Positions 1 through 7,593 of a DNA stretch of 15,003 nucleotides are shown piece after piece. Every line of letters begins with the position of its first letter. The stretch's first letter is position 1. The stretch is from Veillonellaceae bacterium SB90 (GTDB lineage: Bacteria; Bacillota; Negativicutes; Selenomonadales; Selenomonadaceae), in the NCBI GenBank assembly GCA_902364065.1, contig CABJCJ010000043.1:1-15003 (forward strand), written 5' to 3'. A model generated the notes under the pieces. That model searched no databases, had not been told where the DNA came from, and worked only from the letters and a program-made list of their open reading frames with translations. Position numbers and translations under genes: made by a program.

Positions 1-7
1 CCAGAGC

Positions 8-38
8 AAACCACCAGTTTAACTGGTGGTTTTGATTT
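8..38 (+). terminator. Rho-independent terminator of an upstream gene
   Basis: A perfect inverted repeat (AAACCACCAG, loop TTTAA, CTGGTGGTTT) occupies 8-32 and runs into a T-rich stretch (33-39, interrupted by GA). This has the form of an intrinsic terminator for a gene left of the window. The complement has an A-rich and T-rich flank too, so it may also work in the other direction. Confidence 0.7.
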
Positions 39-196
39 TGCCATACCTGTCGTTTTTGACAGGGACATAGGTCCTGATTTTTGGTAAGCTATACTTGGGT
101 AACAGGAGAAGACAACCTCAGCAGTTACCAGATGGATTTTGCTTGCAAAATCAAAAAATTTTAAGTGTAGTAAACGATAACATTTATCCGATACTA
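39..196. other. Non-coding leader upstream of exoprotein 1
   Basis: No convincing gene is visible. The stretch holds small inverted repeats: CCTGTC/GACAGG at 46-63, GGTAAC/GTTACC at 98-129, and GATTTTGC/GCAAAATC at 135-152 followed by an A/T run. Any of these could be an operator or a weak terminator. I cannot assign a regulator to them. Confidence 0.4.
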
Positions 197-225
197 TTGA
201 AGTTTTGAACACCAGATATTATAAT
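197..225 (+). promoter_or_regulatory. Promoter of exoprotein 1
   Basis: The -35 box TTGAAG (197-202) and the perfect -10 box TATAAT (220-225) are separated by 17 nt, a strong housekeeping sigma-type arrangement. Transcription would start near 232 and give a leader of about 115 nt. The -10 lies inside an A/T-only palindrome (216-230: ATATTAT-A-ATAATAT). A 9-bp inverted repeat (ATTCAGAAA at 229-237, TTTCTGAAT at 278-286) could fold at the start of the leader. Confidence 0.75.
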
Positions 226-333
226 AATATTCAGAAAGATATTCTGGAACTACTTGCGTTTATGCGGGACAGCACCGTTTCTGAATCATCGCAATCTTCT
301 GAAAAGGTGGCATGTCTGATAACAAAAAAGAAA

Positions 334-340
334 GAGGGGA
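334..340 (+). promoter_or_regulatory. Ribosome binding site of exoprotein 1
   Basis: GAGGGGA ends 6 nt before the ATG at 347 and fixes that start. The same GGGGAACC context recurs at the start of exoprotein 2. Confidence 0.8.
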
Positions 341-346
341 ACCATC

Positions 347-3300
347 ATGACACGCAAGATAAGAAGAACATGGCATCGCAAAACGGCTGCTCTCGCAGCG
401 ACCATGATGGCCATGTCGTTCGGTGGTATGGCGTATGCCATGCCGCAGGGCGAAACAATCCGCTCGGGTCATGGCGAAATCACGCGCCAGGACAAAGAGA
501 TGACGGTAAACCAGGATACGAAGCACCTCGCCATTGACTGGAAGGGCTTCGATATCAACAACGATGAACGCGTTCGCTTTAACCAGCCGGACGCTGCTTC
601 GATTGCACTCAACCGCGTGACCGGTGACGCAAAGACGTTCATTGACGGCAGCCTCACAGCCAATGGACAGGTATTCGTCATCAATCCCAATGGCGTCCTG
701 TTCGGTCAGAACGCTTCCGTTGACGTTGGTTCGCTCGTGGCCTCCACTGCACGGGTGAGCGACAGCCAGATGGAAGCCTTCGGCAATGGCGACGGCACGC
801 TCAATCTGGAGCTCGCTGACGATTCCACGGCGAAAGTCATCAATGAAGGTACGATCCGCGCCGAAGGCGGCCTCGTGGCACTGCATGCAGCGGCCGTCGA
901 GAACAGCGGCACGATCGCGAACGAAGGCGGCAAGATTGCTCTGGCCGCAGCAAAGAATATCAACCTGTCTGCCGATACGGCGGGCAAGCTTAACTTTACG
1001 GTTGACGGCACGCTCGCGAAAGCCAGCACGCTCAACAGCGGCGTCCTGAAAGCCGACGGCGGCTACATCGTCATGACGGCAAAGCAGGCCGGCGACGTGA
1101 TGAGCACGGTCGTCAACAATACAGGTACGATTGAGGCGAAGACGCTGCGCCAGAACGAGAAGGGCGAGATCCTGCTCGACGGCGGCGAAAGCGGCATCGT
1201 TGAGATCAGTGGCACGATTGATGCATCCGGCATGGAGGCCGGGCAGAGTGCAGGCCAGATCAAGGCCATCGGTGCGGAAACGCACGTCAAAGACGGGGCA
1301 GCGTTGCTGGCCCGCGGTACAGTCGACGGCGGTCTGATTGAAACGTCGGGCGACTACCTCGAGATTGGTGATACAGTCAACATCGACGCAGCCGGTGAAA
1401 CCGGCAAGGCCGGCGAATGGCTGCTCGATCCGCTTGAGGTCGTAATCTCGAATTCGCAGCCGAGTGGCAGTAGTTCTGTCACGAATGGCAATACGGATGG
1501 CAGCTATAACAGCAGCAATGATGCATCCGGCACGGCCAGCCGCAACAAGACCACGTGGGTCAACAGCAACACCGTTAATCGTTTGTTGAATAAGGGCACG
1601 GCTGTTTCGGTACAGGCAACGGATGCCAATAAGGTCGCGTCCATCACATTGGATTCGGCCATCAATAAGACGAGTGGCGCAGATACGTCCCTGACGCTTG
1701 AGGCACAGCGCAACATCACGGTCAACGCGGGAATCATGTCGACTTCTGGTGCGCTGGATGTCAATCTCCATTCGGATACGGATGGCGATGGCCTCGGCGC
1801 TGTCCTCATCAACGCCGATATCGCGACGAATGGCGGTACGTTCACATCTGGCAGCGGCACGAAGATCAAGTCCGGCTCGGTCGGCACGTACTTCGGCAAT
1901 CAGGGTAAGATGGGCGACCGCACCATCAATACGAATGGCGGCGCCATCAACCTCTACGGCGACGTGGCGATTGGCCTGAATGGCGGTACGCTGACGCTTG
2001 ACACGCAGAAAGGTGATAGTGCAAGCGGTGCAGTTACGATTACCGGCACAGTCGACTCCGGCAACTCCTACAAGCGCGTAGCGTCTGGCCTGGAAGGCTG
2101 GGAGGACTTCGTCAAGTCTTATTATGATGAGGTCATGAGGACAGTACCAACGTATACTCTTAAAAGCGGGGCTAAGACGTCTAGAGCGAGTGAATCTTCT
2201 CCTAGATATATTTTGTATTCTGATGGTACGGTATCTCGGATTACCAGCGGACGAGGATATAAAGAGAGTGATCTTCAGGCGACAGGAAAAACGATTACTC
2301 TGTCATCGTATGATGAGCTGAGCGCTTCGCAGAAGAGCAATCTTTCGTCGTATCTTGCCGCACAGTCGATTACTTGGAACGGTGCCAAGGCCATGGCTCA
2401 GGGCGCGACGGAAGGCACGAACCATACGGGCGATACGTATCTCGCTACAATCACGACGGCTCTTGAGAACTCGCTGGCCAGCCCGCCAGAGGAGTATCAG
2501 CTGATCGTTGGCGGCCGCGGCAGTGGCAATGCGACGAGGTTGAATCCCAATCCAGCAGATCCGGAATATCCGGACGGTTATTACTGGGTCACTAGCCCAG
2601 AAGGCATGGCCAACAACGGCAAAGGCACGAAGTTTGCCTACAACGATGGTTCGGCCGTTGACAACTACTACGTCAAGTGGAACTATAGCTATTCGCAGGA
2701 CACTAAGCAAAAAGAAAAAGAGCCGAACAACTCTGGCCCGATGGTCTCGATTGGCTTCGGTACGGCGTCCAACTGGGACGATGTCGTGGAGGGTGCCGGA
2801 ACAATCCGTGGTTTCGTCCAGGAAAAGAACCTGGAGCATTCGGGCCTCGTCATCAATGCCGGCGATTCGCAAGTCGACATTGCTGGTAACATCGGTAACT
2901 CAGTTGCCCTGAAGAATGTCGAGATCAACGCTGGCGATGTTGCGATTGGCAGCGGCGCTCACTACACGGGCATTGTTCATGCGGACGAAGGCGTCAGCAT
3001 CACGGGCAAGAACGTCACAGTCGGCGACCGCATCACGGCTGACACCATGGGCGTCGATATCCAGGCTACGGGCAACATCAATGTCGATGGCATCACGGCT
3101 CACGAAAAGATCAACTTGATGACGACGGGGGAGAGCGGCGCAATCGTACTGAATCACACCCATAATGATGGTGCATTGATTACTAAGTCGACGGATAACG
3201 ATGCTGTTATCATCGACGCACGCGGCACGGATGGTTCCTTCCAGAACCTGACTACGGCAGAAAAAGCCATCACGACCGGCGAAGGCGGCAACTGGAAAGT

Positions 3301-6300
3301 CTACTCCGCATCGCCAGACCGCGACACGTTCGGTACGAACCTCAACAGCGAGACGACGGCCCGCTGGCACGCCAGCTCGACTGGCGGCAACGGTCTCGAC
3401 ACGTATGCTGAGACGGAAAATACGAACAAGTACATCTTCCAGGTACAGCCGACTTTGACCGTTACGGCTGATAATAAGACCAAGGTCTATGGTGAAACCG
3501 TTGACCTGACGGCTCAGGAAAAAGCCGAATTCATCGGCAAAGATGGCAACCCGCACGATGTTACGGGCTATACGGACGCGTTCCAGGAAGTTTCCGAAGG
3601 CGGCAGCATCATGGACCGCTACAGCGGCAGCTACAAGCTGTCCAGTGCTGGTCAGGCCGCGTCGGCTACGCGTACAAATGGTGATCGTCGGGCCGATGAT
3701 AAAGAATTTGCTATCTATGACATCAATGTCGAGAATCAGTCGCTTCAGGGCTTGGAAGGCTACGGTGTTGCAACACTTAACAAAGGTGAGTTGGAAATCA
3801 CGCGTCGTACCGTTGTCCTGAACGGCAGTGCATCTCAGACCTATGGCGATGCTACGCTCAAGGATAAGAACGTCTATGCTGAAACGGGTACAGCAGGTCA
3901 GGGCCTTACCAATGGTGATGAGCTTGATACGTCTGGTATCGAGTATACCATCAGCGACAGTGGCAACTATGCGGCCAGCAAGAATGCTCATGTGAATGGT
4001 GTTACCGCTGACGCCGGTACCTACAACGATGAGCTCCTGTTCAGCAACGTTCACTTCACCAACAACGCCGATGCCAACTACACCGTTACTGGCAATGGTG
4101 ATATCACGGTCGACCCATACACCATTAAGAAGGATGATCTCGTCATCAATGGTGAACCGCTCTACACGACGGTCTATGGCACGAAGAAAGACCCGGGCAC
4201 GGCAAGGTTCGCAGGTGTTAATGGCGATGCCGCGATGGATCTCGCCATCACCGCGACAGATGCCTTGACGGGGAATGATACAGGCCGCCTCACGAATGAT
4301 GCCGGTGATCACTACTACACGGTCGTCACCCTCAACGATGCACAGTCCAAGAACTATCGGTTTGAAGGCGGCGAAACGTCGAAGCGGTTTAACGATACGG
4401 CAAGCATTACGAAAGCAGACCTTACGGTCGAGGTTGGGGATGTCTGGACGACTTACGGTACGCCGTTTAACAAGGATGCATATGACTATTCGGTCACGAA
4501 CCCAACCAATGGAGATAGTGCAGACAAGCTGAAAGCAGCGATTGGCGATCTCGTATACACGAACCAAGGTATCGGCGAGAACGGCAAGGCTACGAAGGAC
4601 GTCGGCCACTACGACCTGCTTGGTGCAACGAATTCGGTGCTCAACAACTACAATATCCATGTTGAGAAGGGCGATGCAGAAGTCAGGCCGCTTGATGTAC
4701 AGAACAATTTGAACGAGTACTTCACGAATGCTACGTACACCACGAAGTATGGCGAACGTGATGAATTCGGCAATGCAACCTTTAAGGATGTAAATGGCAA
4801 TGGCGAGAAGACGCTGAAGATTATTGGTTCCAGTGCATTGACGGGCGACCGGACTGGCCGCATTACGAAATCGGTCGGTGACAACTACAATACGATTGTA
4901 TCGCTGGAAGGTTTCACGGCTCAGGATCTCATCAACTATGGCCTGACTGGCTTGACGCAGCTGACCTTTAACGATAGCGCCAGCGTCACGAGGGCAGACC
5001 TTACGGTTAAGGTGGGAAATGTCTGGACGACTTACGGTACGCCGTTTAACAAGGATGCATATGACTATTCGGTCACGAACCCAACCAATGGAGATAGTGC
5101 AGACAAGCTGAAAGCAGCGATTGGCGATCTCGATTACACGAACGAAGGTATCGGCGAGAACGGCAAGGCTACGAAGGACGTCGGCCACTACGACCTGCTT
5201 GGTGCAACGAATTCGGTGCTCAACAACTACAACATCCATGTTGAGAAGGGCGATGCAGAAGTCAGGCCGCTTGATGTACAGAACAATTTGAACGAGTACT
5301 TCACGAATGCTACGTACACCACGAAGTATGGCGAACGTGATGAATTCGGCAATGCAACCTTTAAGGATGTAAATGGCAATGGCGAGAAGACGCTGAAGAT
5401 TATTGGTTCCAGTGCATTGACGGGCGACCGGACTGGCCGCATTACGAAATCGGTCGGTGACAACTACAATACGATTGTATCGCTGGAAGGTTTCACGGCT
5501 CAGGATCTCATCAACTATGGCCTGACTGGCTTGACGCAGCTGACCTTTAACGATAGCGCCAGCGTCACGAGGGCAGACCTTACGGTTAAGGTGGGAAATG
5601 TCTGGACGACTTACGGTACGCCGTTTAACAAGGATGCATATGACTATTCGGTCACGAACCCAACCAATGGAGATAGTGCAGACAAGCTGAAAGCAGCGAT
5701 TGGCGATCTCGATTACACGAACGAAGGTATCGGCGAGAACGGCAAGGCTACGAAGGACGTCGGCCACTACGACCTGCTTGGTGCAACGAATTCGGTGCTC
5801 AACAATTACAACATCCATGTTGAGAAGGGCGATGCAGAAGTCAAGCCGTACACGATTACCAAGGACGATATCGTCAATCTTGATGGCTCGCCGCTCTACA
5901 CGACGAAGTATGGTCAGCAAGATCCATTTGGCAAGGCCACCTTTACGGGGGTCAATGGCGATGGCATGTATGAACTGGCAATCACGGATTCCAGTGCATT
6001 GACAGGAGCCAGCGAAGGTCAGGTCACTTACGATGTTGGCGACAAGGTTTATAACACGACCATCAAACTCAGCGATGCAATGAATGGCAACTACCAGTTC
6101 GCAGACGGCGCAAAGAGCGCAACCTTCGATAACACGGCAAGTGTCACGCCGGCTGAACTCAAGCTCACGACGGATGACATTGTGACGGAGTATGGCACAA
6201 TCGAATTGGCGAACACCAAAGTAGAAGGCTTTACGAATGGCGATGAGATGCCAGACGCTGGTTTCATCTTTGACTATGGTGAGTACAATGATTATGGTGG

Positions 6301-7228
6301 AGCTTACTTGAACAACAACACTAAGACGAACAATGTCAAGCAGAGGGCAGATGGTACCTTTGAAGCGTATGATCCGTTCGAGACGACCATCAAATTGGAG
6401 TCGCGGCCAGATTTCCTCAATAACTACACGATTACCAGCAATAAGGCAACGGCTACCATCACGCCGAAGGATGTCACGTTCTTCGTCACGGGTACGGGCA
6501 AAACGACGAGCGATGTCACCTATACGGAAAATCCGCTTGTTGACTCGCAGCTCGCTTATGGCGAACGTGTCAATACCCTCTACACGCTGGATCAGGACCT
6601 TGGCAACAACCAGTACAGCATCCTGACCTACATCGATGGGCAGAAAGTTACGACTGGCGATGTCATCGGCAACTATCGCTTCAACTACGAAGGACTGGCC
6701 ACCATTACGCCGGATGAACCGAATCCGCCGACGAAACCCGATATCGATCACAACAACCCGTCGAATATCGATGGTACGGCTTCCTGGACGAACAGCATGG
6801 GCAACCATGGTATCCCGGGCGTCGACCGCGTCGCAGGCTTGGCGAGCGCCGAACTGCCATTCTTCAAAGTACAGAATGGCGAAGTCAGCCAGTATGGCAC
6901 CTACAGCGTAGCAACGGATCCGGACAAAGTAACCCTTGAGGCTACGGGCAAACGCCTGCCGGAACCGAACCAGCCGAAGACGCAGTACCGCGAATACACG
7001 AAGGAACTGACGACAGCTGCTGGTACGGGCACGTTCCGCATGATCTATGATGGCTCGACCTTCCGCATCAAACCGGTTGGCATGATGGCCAAGAACGTGA
7101 TTGCAAGCGGCGACGCTACGCAGAACGTTGAGCTTTACGCTCAGGCACTCCATGCCGGTTTCAACGAGATGGGTATCCTCCTCGAAGACCTCGACGGCGT
7201 CTATGTCCACTTCGATGAAAACGAATGA
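347..7228 (+). CDS. Filamentous-haemagglutinin-like TPS exoprotein 1 with C-type-lectin-like and MBG domains
   Basis: A 2293-aa secreted adhesin-type protein (TpsA family), expected to be exported by Sec and then across the outer membrane by a TpsB partner that is not in this window. Residues 1-31 are a signal peptide ending AYA before MPQG. About 32-150 is the TPS/haemagglutination-activity domain with NPNGVLFG at 113-120. About 150-360 is beta-helix, ending in GEWLLDP. A further beta-helix part runs to SGNSY (571-575). A variable segment (576-672) precedes a lectin-like domain (about 670-830: YLATIT at 698, YWVTSPEG at 746, EPNN at 792-795, WDD at 810-812). Beta-helix resumes, then MBG-like domains follow with YG motifs at 1048, 1166, 1277, 1370, 1468, 1563, 1661, 1756, 1855 and 1949. 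Residues 2170-2293 form a conserved C-terminal block. I see no cysteine. The start is set by the ribosome site. The family is clear; the ligand and exact role are inferred. Confidence 0.93.
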   Translation: MTRKIRRTWHRKTAALAATMMAMSFGGMAYAMPQGETIRSGHGEITRQDKEMTVNQDTKHLAIDWKGFDINNDERVRFNQPDAASIALNRVTGDAKTFIDGSLTANGQVFVINPNGVLFGQNASVDVGSLVASTARVSDSQMEAFGNGDGTLNLELADDSTAKVINEGTIRAEGGLVALHAAAVENSGTIANEGGKIALAAAKNINLSADTAGKLNFTVDGTLAKASTLNSGVLKADGGYIVMTAKQAGDVMSTVVNNTGTIEAKTLRQNEKGEILLDGGESGIVEISGTIDASGMEAGQSAGQIKAIGAETHVKDGAALLARGTVDGGLIETSGDYLEIGDTVNIDAAGETGKAGEWLLDPLEVVISNSQPSGSSSVTNGNTDGSYNSSNDASGTASRNKTTWVNSNTVNRLLNKGTAVSVQATDANKVASITLDSAINKTSGADTSLTLEAQRNITVNAGIMSTSGALDVNLHSDTDGDGLGAVLINADIATNGGTFTSGSGTKIKSGSVGTYFGNQGKMGDRTINTNGGAINLYGDVAIGLNGGTLTLDTQKGDSASGAVTITGTVDSGNSYKRVASGLEGWEDFVKSYYDEVMRTVPTYTLKSGAKTSRASESSPRYILYSDGTVSRITSGRGYKESDLQATGKTITLSSYDELSASQKSNLSSYLAAQSITWNGAKAMAQGATEGTNHTGDTYLATITTALENSLASPPEEYQLIVGGRGSGNATRLNPNPADPEYPDGYYWVTSPEGMANNGKGTKFAYNDGSAVDNYYVKWNYSYSQDTKQKEKEPNNSGPMVSIGFGTASNWDDVVEGAGTIRGFVQEKNLEHSGLVINAGDSQVDIAGNIGNSVALKNVEINAGDVAIGSGAHYTGIVHADEGVSITGKNVTVGDRITADTMGVDIQATGNINVDGITAHEKINLMTTGESGAIVLNHTHNDGALITKSTDNDAVIIDARGTDGSFQNLTTAEKAITTGEGGNWKVYSASPDRDTFGTNLNSETTARWHASSTGGNGLDTYAETENTNKYIFQVQPTLTVTADNKTKVYGETVDLTAQEKAEFIGKDGNPHDVTGYTDAFQEVSEGGSIMDRYSGSYKLSSAGQAASATRTNGDRRADDKEFAIYDINVENQSLQGLEGYGVATLNKGELEITRRTVVLNGSASQTYGDATLKDKNVYAETGTAGQGLTNGDELDTSGIEYTISDSGNYAASKNAHVNGVTADAGTYNDELLFSNVHFTNNADANYTVTGNGDITVDPYTIKKDDLVINGEPLYTTVYGTKKDPGTARFAGVNGDAAMDLAITATDALTGNDTGRLTNDAGDHYYTVVTLNDAQSKNYRFEGGETSKRFNDTASITKADLTVEVGDVWTTYGTPFNKDAYDYSVTNPTNGDSADKLKAAIGDLVYTNQGIGENGKATKDVGHYDLLGATNSVLNNYNIHVEKGDAEVRPLDVQNNLNEYFTNATYTTKYGERDEFGNATFKDVNGNGEKTLKIIGSSALTGDRTGRITKSVGDNYNTIVSLEGFTAQDLINYGLTGLTQLTFNDSASVTRADLTVKVGNVWTTYGTPFNKDAYDYSVTNPTNGDSADKLKAAIGDLDYTNEGIGENGKATKDVGHYDLLGATNSVLNNYNIHVEKGDAEVRPLDVQNNLNEYFTNATYTTKYGERDEFGNATFKDVNGNGEKTLKIIGSSALTGDRTGRITKSVGDNYNTIVSLEGFTAQDLINYGLTGLTQLTFNDSASVTRADLTVKVGNVWTTYGTPFNKDAYDYSVTNPTNGDSADKLKAAIGDLDYTNEGIGENGKATKDVGHYDLLGATNSVLNNYNIHVEKGDAEVKPYTITKDDIVNLDGSPLYTTKYGQQDPFGKATFTGVNGDGMYELAITDSSALTGASEGQVTYDVGDKVYNTTIKLSDAMNGNYQFADGAKSATFDNTASVTPAELKLTTDDIVTEYGTIELANTKVEGFTNGDEMPDAGFIFDYGEYNDYGGAYLNNNTKTNNVKQRADGTFEAYDPFETTIKLESRPDFLNNYTITSNKATATITPKDVTFFVTGTGKTTSDVTYTENPLVDSQLAYGERVNTLYTLDQDLGNNQYSILTYIDGQKVTTGDVIGNYRFNYEGLATITPDEPNPPTKPDIDHNNPSNIDGTASWTNSMGNHGIPGVDRVAGLASAELPFFKVQNGEVSQYGTYSVATDPDKVTLEATGKRLPEPNQPKTQYREYTKELTTAAGTGTFRMIYDGSTFRIKPVGMMAKNVIASGDATQNVELYAQALHAGFNEMGILLEDLDGVYVHFDENE
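2354..2836 (+). other. C-type-lectin-like domain within exoprotein 1
   Basis: The motif order matches a C-type lectin fold: helix 1 TWNGAKAMAQ (W677), YLATITTALEN (698-708), VGGRGSG, YYWVTSPEG (745-753), W before a loop, EPNN (792-795), WDD (810-812) and a final strand GFVQEK (822-827). In animal C-type lectins EPN plus WND bind Ca2+ and mannose-class sugars. Here WND is WDD, and the acidic residue normally between the two motifs is not evident, so Ca2+ binding is uncertain. Disulfide cysteines are absent. I read this by pattern, without a profile search. Confidence 0.7.
4421..5846 (+). repeat. 579-bp near-perfect tandem repeat encoding MBG pairs
   Basis: About 2.4 in-frame copies of a 579-bp (193-aa) unit. 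TGTCTGGACG marks the copies at 4441, 5020 and 5599. The first two full units differ at only four positions that I can find (GTATAC/GATTAC, CAA/GAA, AAT/AAC). The partial third copy diverges near 5844. Each unit encodes two MBG-like domains, one with WTTYGTPF and one with TTKYGERDEFG. Such identity implies recent duplication or gene conversion and makes copy number unstable. Confidence 0.95.
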
Positions 7229-7403
7229 GCCAGGTAAAACTGAATAGGGTTCCCCGGGTATAAATCACCCGTAAGCGGGCATGGCCGCGAGCGAAGCCTC
7301 GCGTATCGATGGAGACATGCAAAGGGGCACAGGCTCGATGCTCGGCACGTAGTGTGGAGACGAAGTGCTCAAAGTCGAAATCAGCAGCCAACCCTGCAAC
7401 TGG
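7229..7403. other. GC-rich folded intergenic stretch
   Basis: No gene is seen between the stop of exoprotein 1 and its terminator. The stretch can form several stems: GGGT/ACCC (7256-7270), CGCGAG/CTCGCG (7286-7303) inside GCATG/CATGC (7279-7320), and GCAC/GTGC near 7337-7372. It would be the 3' untranslated region of exoprotein 1 or a separate small RNA ending at the terminator. I could not match it to a known riboswitch. Confidence 0.35.
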
Positions 7404-7443
7404 GCAGGCTGTCAGGAATTTCCTGACAACCTGCTCTTTTTTT
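7404..7443 (+). terminator. Terminator of exoprotein 1
   Basis: A long stem, GCAGG-C-TGTCAGGAA against TTCCTGACA-A-CCTGC (7404-7418 with 7420-7434, one internal mismatch), is followed by TC and seven T. The tight turn has a single unpaired base by symmetry, so in RNA the loop will open slightly. It separates the two exoprotein genes into individual transcription units. Confidence 0.88.
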
Positions 7444-7496
7444 GAAAATTACTGTCGGTATAAAAAGAACTTATTATTCATAACAATTAAATTTTC

Positions 7497-7525
7497 TTGA
7501 ATAAACGATTAGAAATTAGTATAAT
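7497..7525 (+). promoter_or_regulatory. Promoter of exoprotein 2
   Basis: The -35 box TTGAAT (7497-7502), a 17-nt spacer and the -10 box TATAAT (7520-7525) lie downstream of an A/T-rich tract (7471-7495) that resembles an UP element. The -10 sits in a small palindrome (GTATA-A-TATAC, 7519-7529). The design mirrors the promoter of exoprotein 1. The leader is about 62 nt and has a GAACAT/ATGTTC inverted repeat (7538-7565). Confidence 0.78.
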
Positions 7526-7577
7526 ATACCCTAAAAGGAACATGTGGGCTCAAGACATGATGTTCTGTATTTTTCTT

Positions 7578-7585
7578 AGGAGGGG
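7578..7585 (+). promoter_or_regulatory. Ribosome binding site of exoprotein 2
   Basis: AGGAGGGG lies 8 nt before the ATG at 7594, a near-perfect anti-16S match that decides this start. Confidence 0.85.
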
Positions 7586-7593
7586 AACCCGAG

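Noticed and set aside
205..537. Open frame beginning before exoprotein 1
   Set aside because: Starts with TTG inside the promoter spacer region, lacks a ribosome site and overlaps the exoprotein gene in another frame.
260..1771. A 503-codon minus-strand open frame opposite the 5' end of exoprotein 1
   Set aside because: Antisense shadow of the same kind. The similar frame at 7576-8547 opposite exoprotein 2 is its counterpart and follows from the paralogy of the sense genes.
2900..7210. A 1436-codon open frame on the minus strand, opposite exoprotein 1
   Set aside because: It mirrors the real gene: the 193-aa repeat appears in it too, the composition is unlike a natural protein, and no ribosome site or promoter supports it. 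It arises because the sense gene avoids codons that give antisense stops.
7370..7434. Cobalamin-type riboswitch core near CCCTGCAACTGGG and GTCAGGAA
   Set aside because: Only short fragments resemble the consensus, the rest of the conserved core is missing, and a terminator plus a separate promoter stand between it and the next gene.
7309..7500. Small plus-strand open frame between the exoproteins
   Set aside because: It spans the terminator stem and the -35 region of the next promoter and has no ribosome site.
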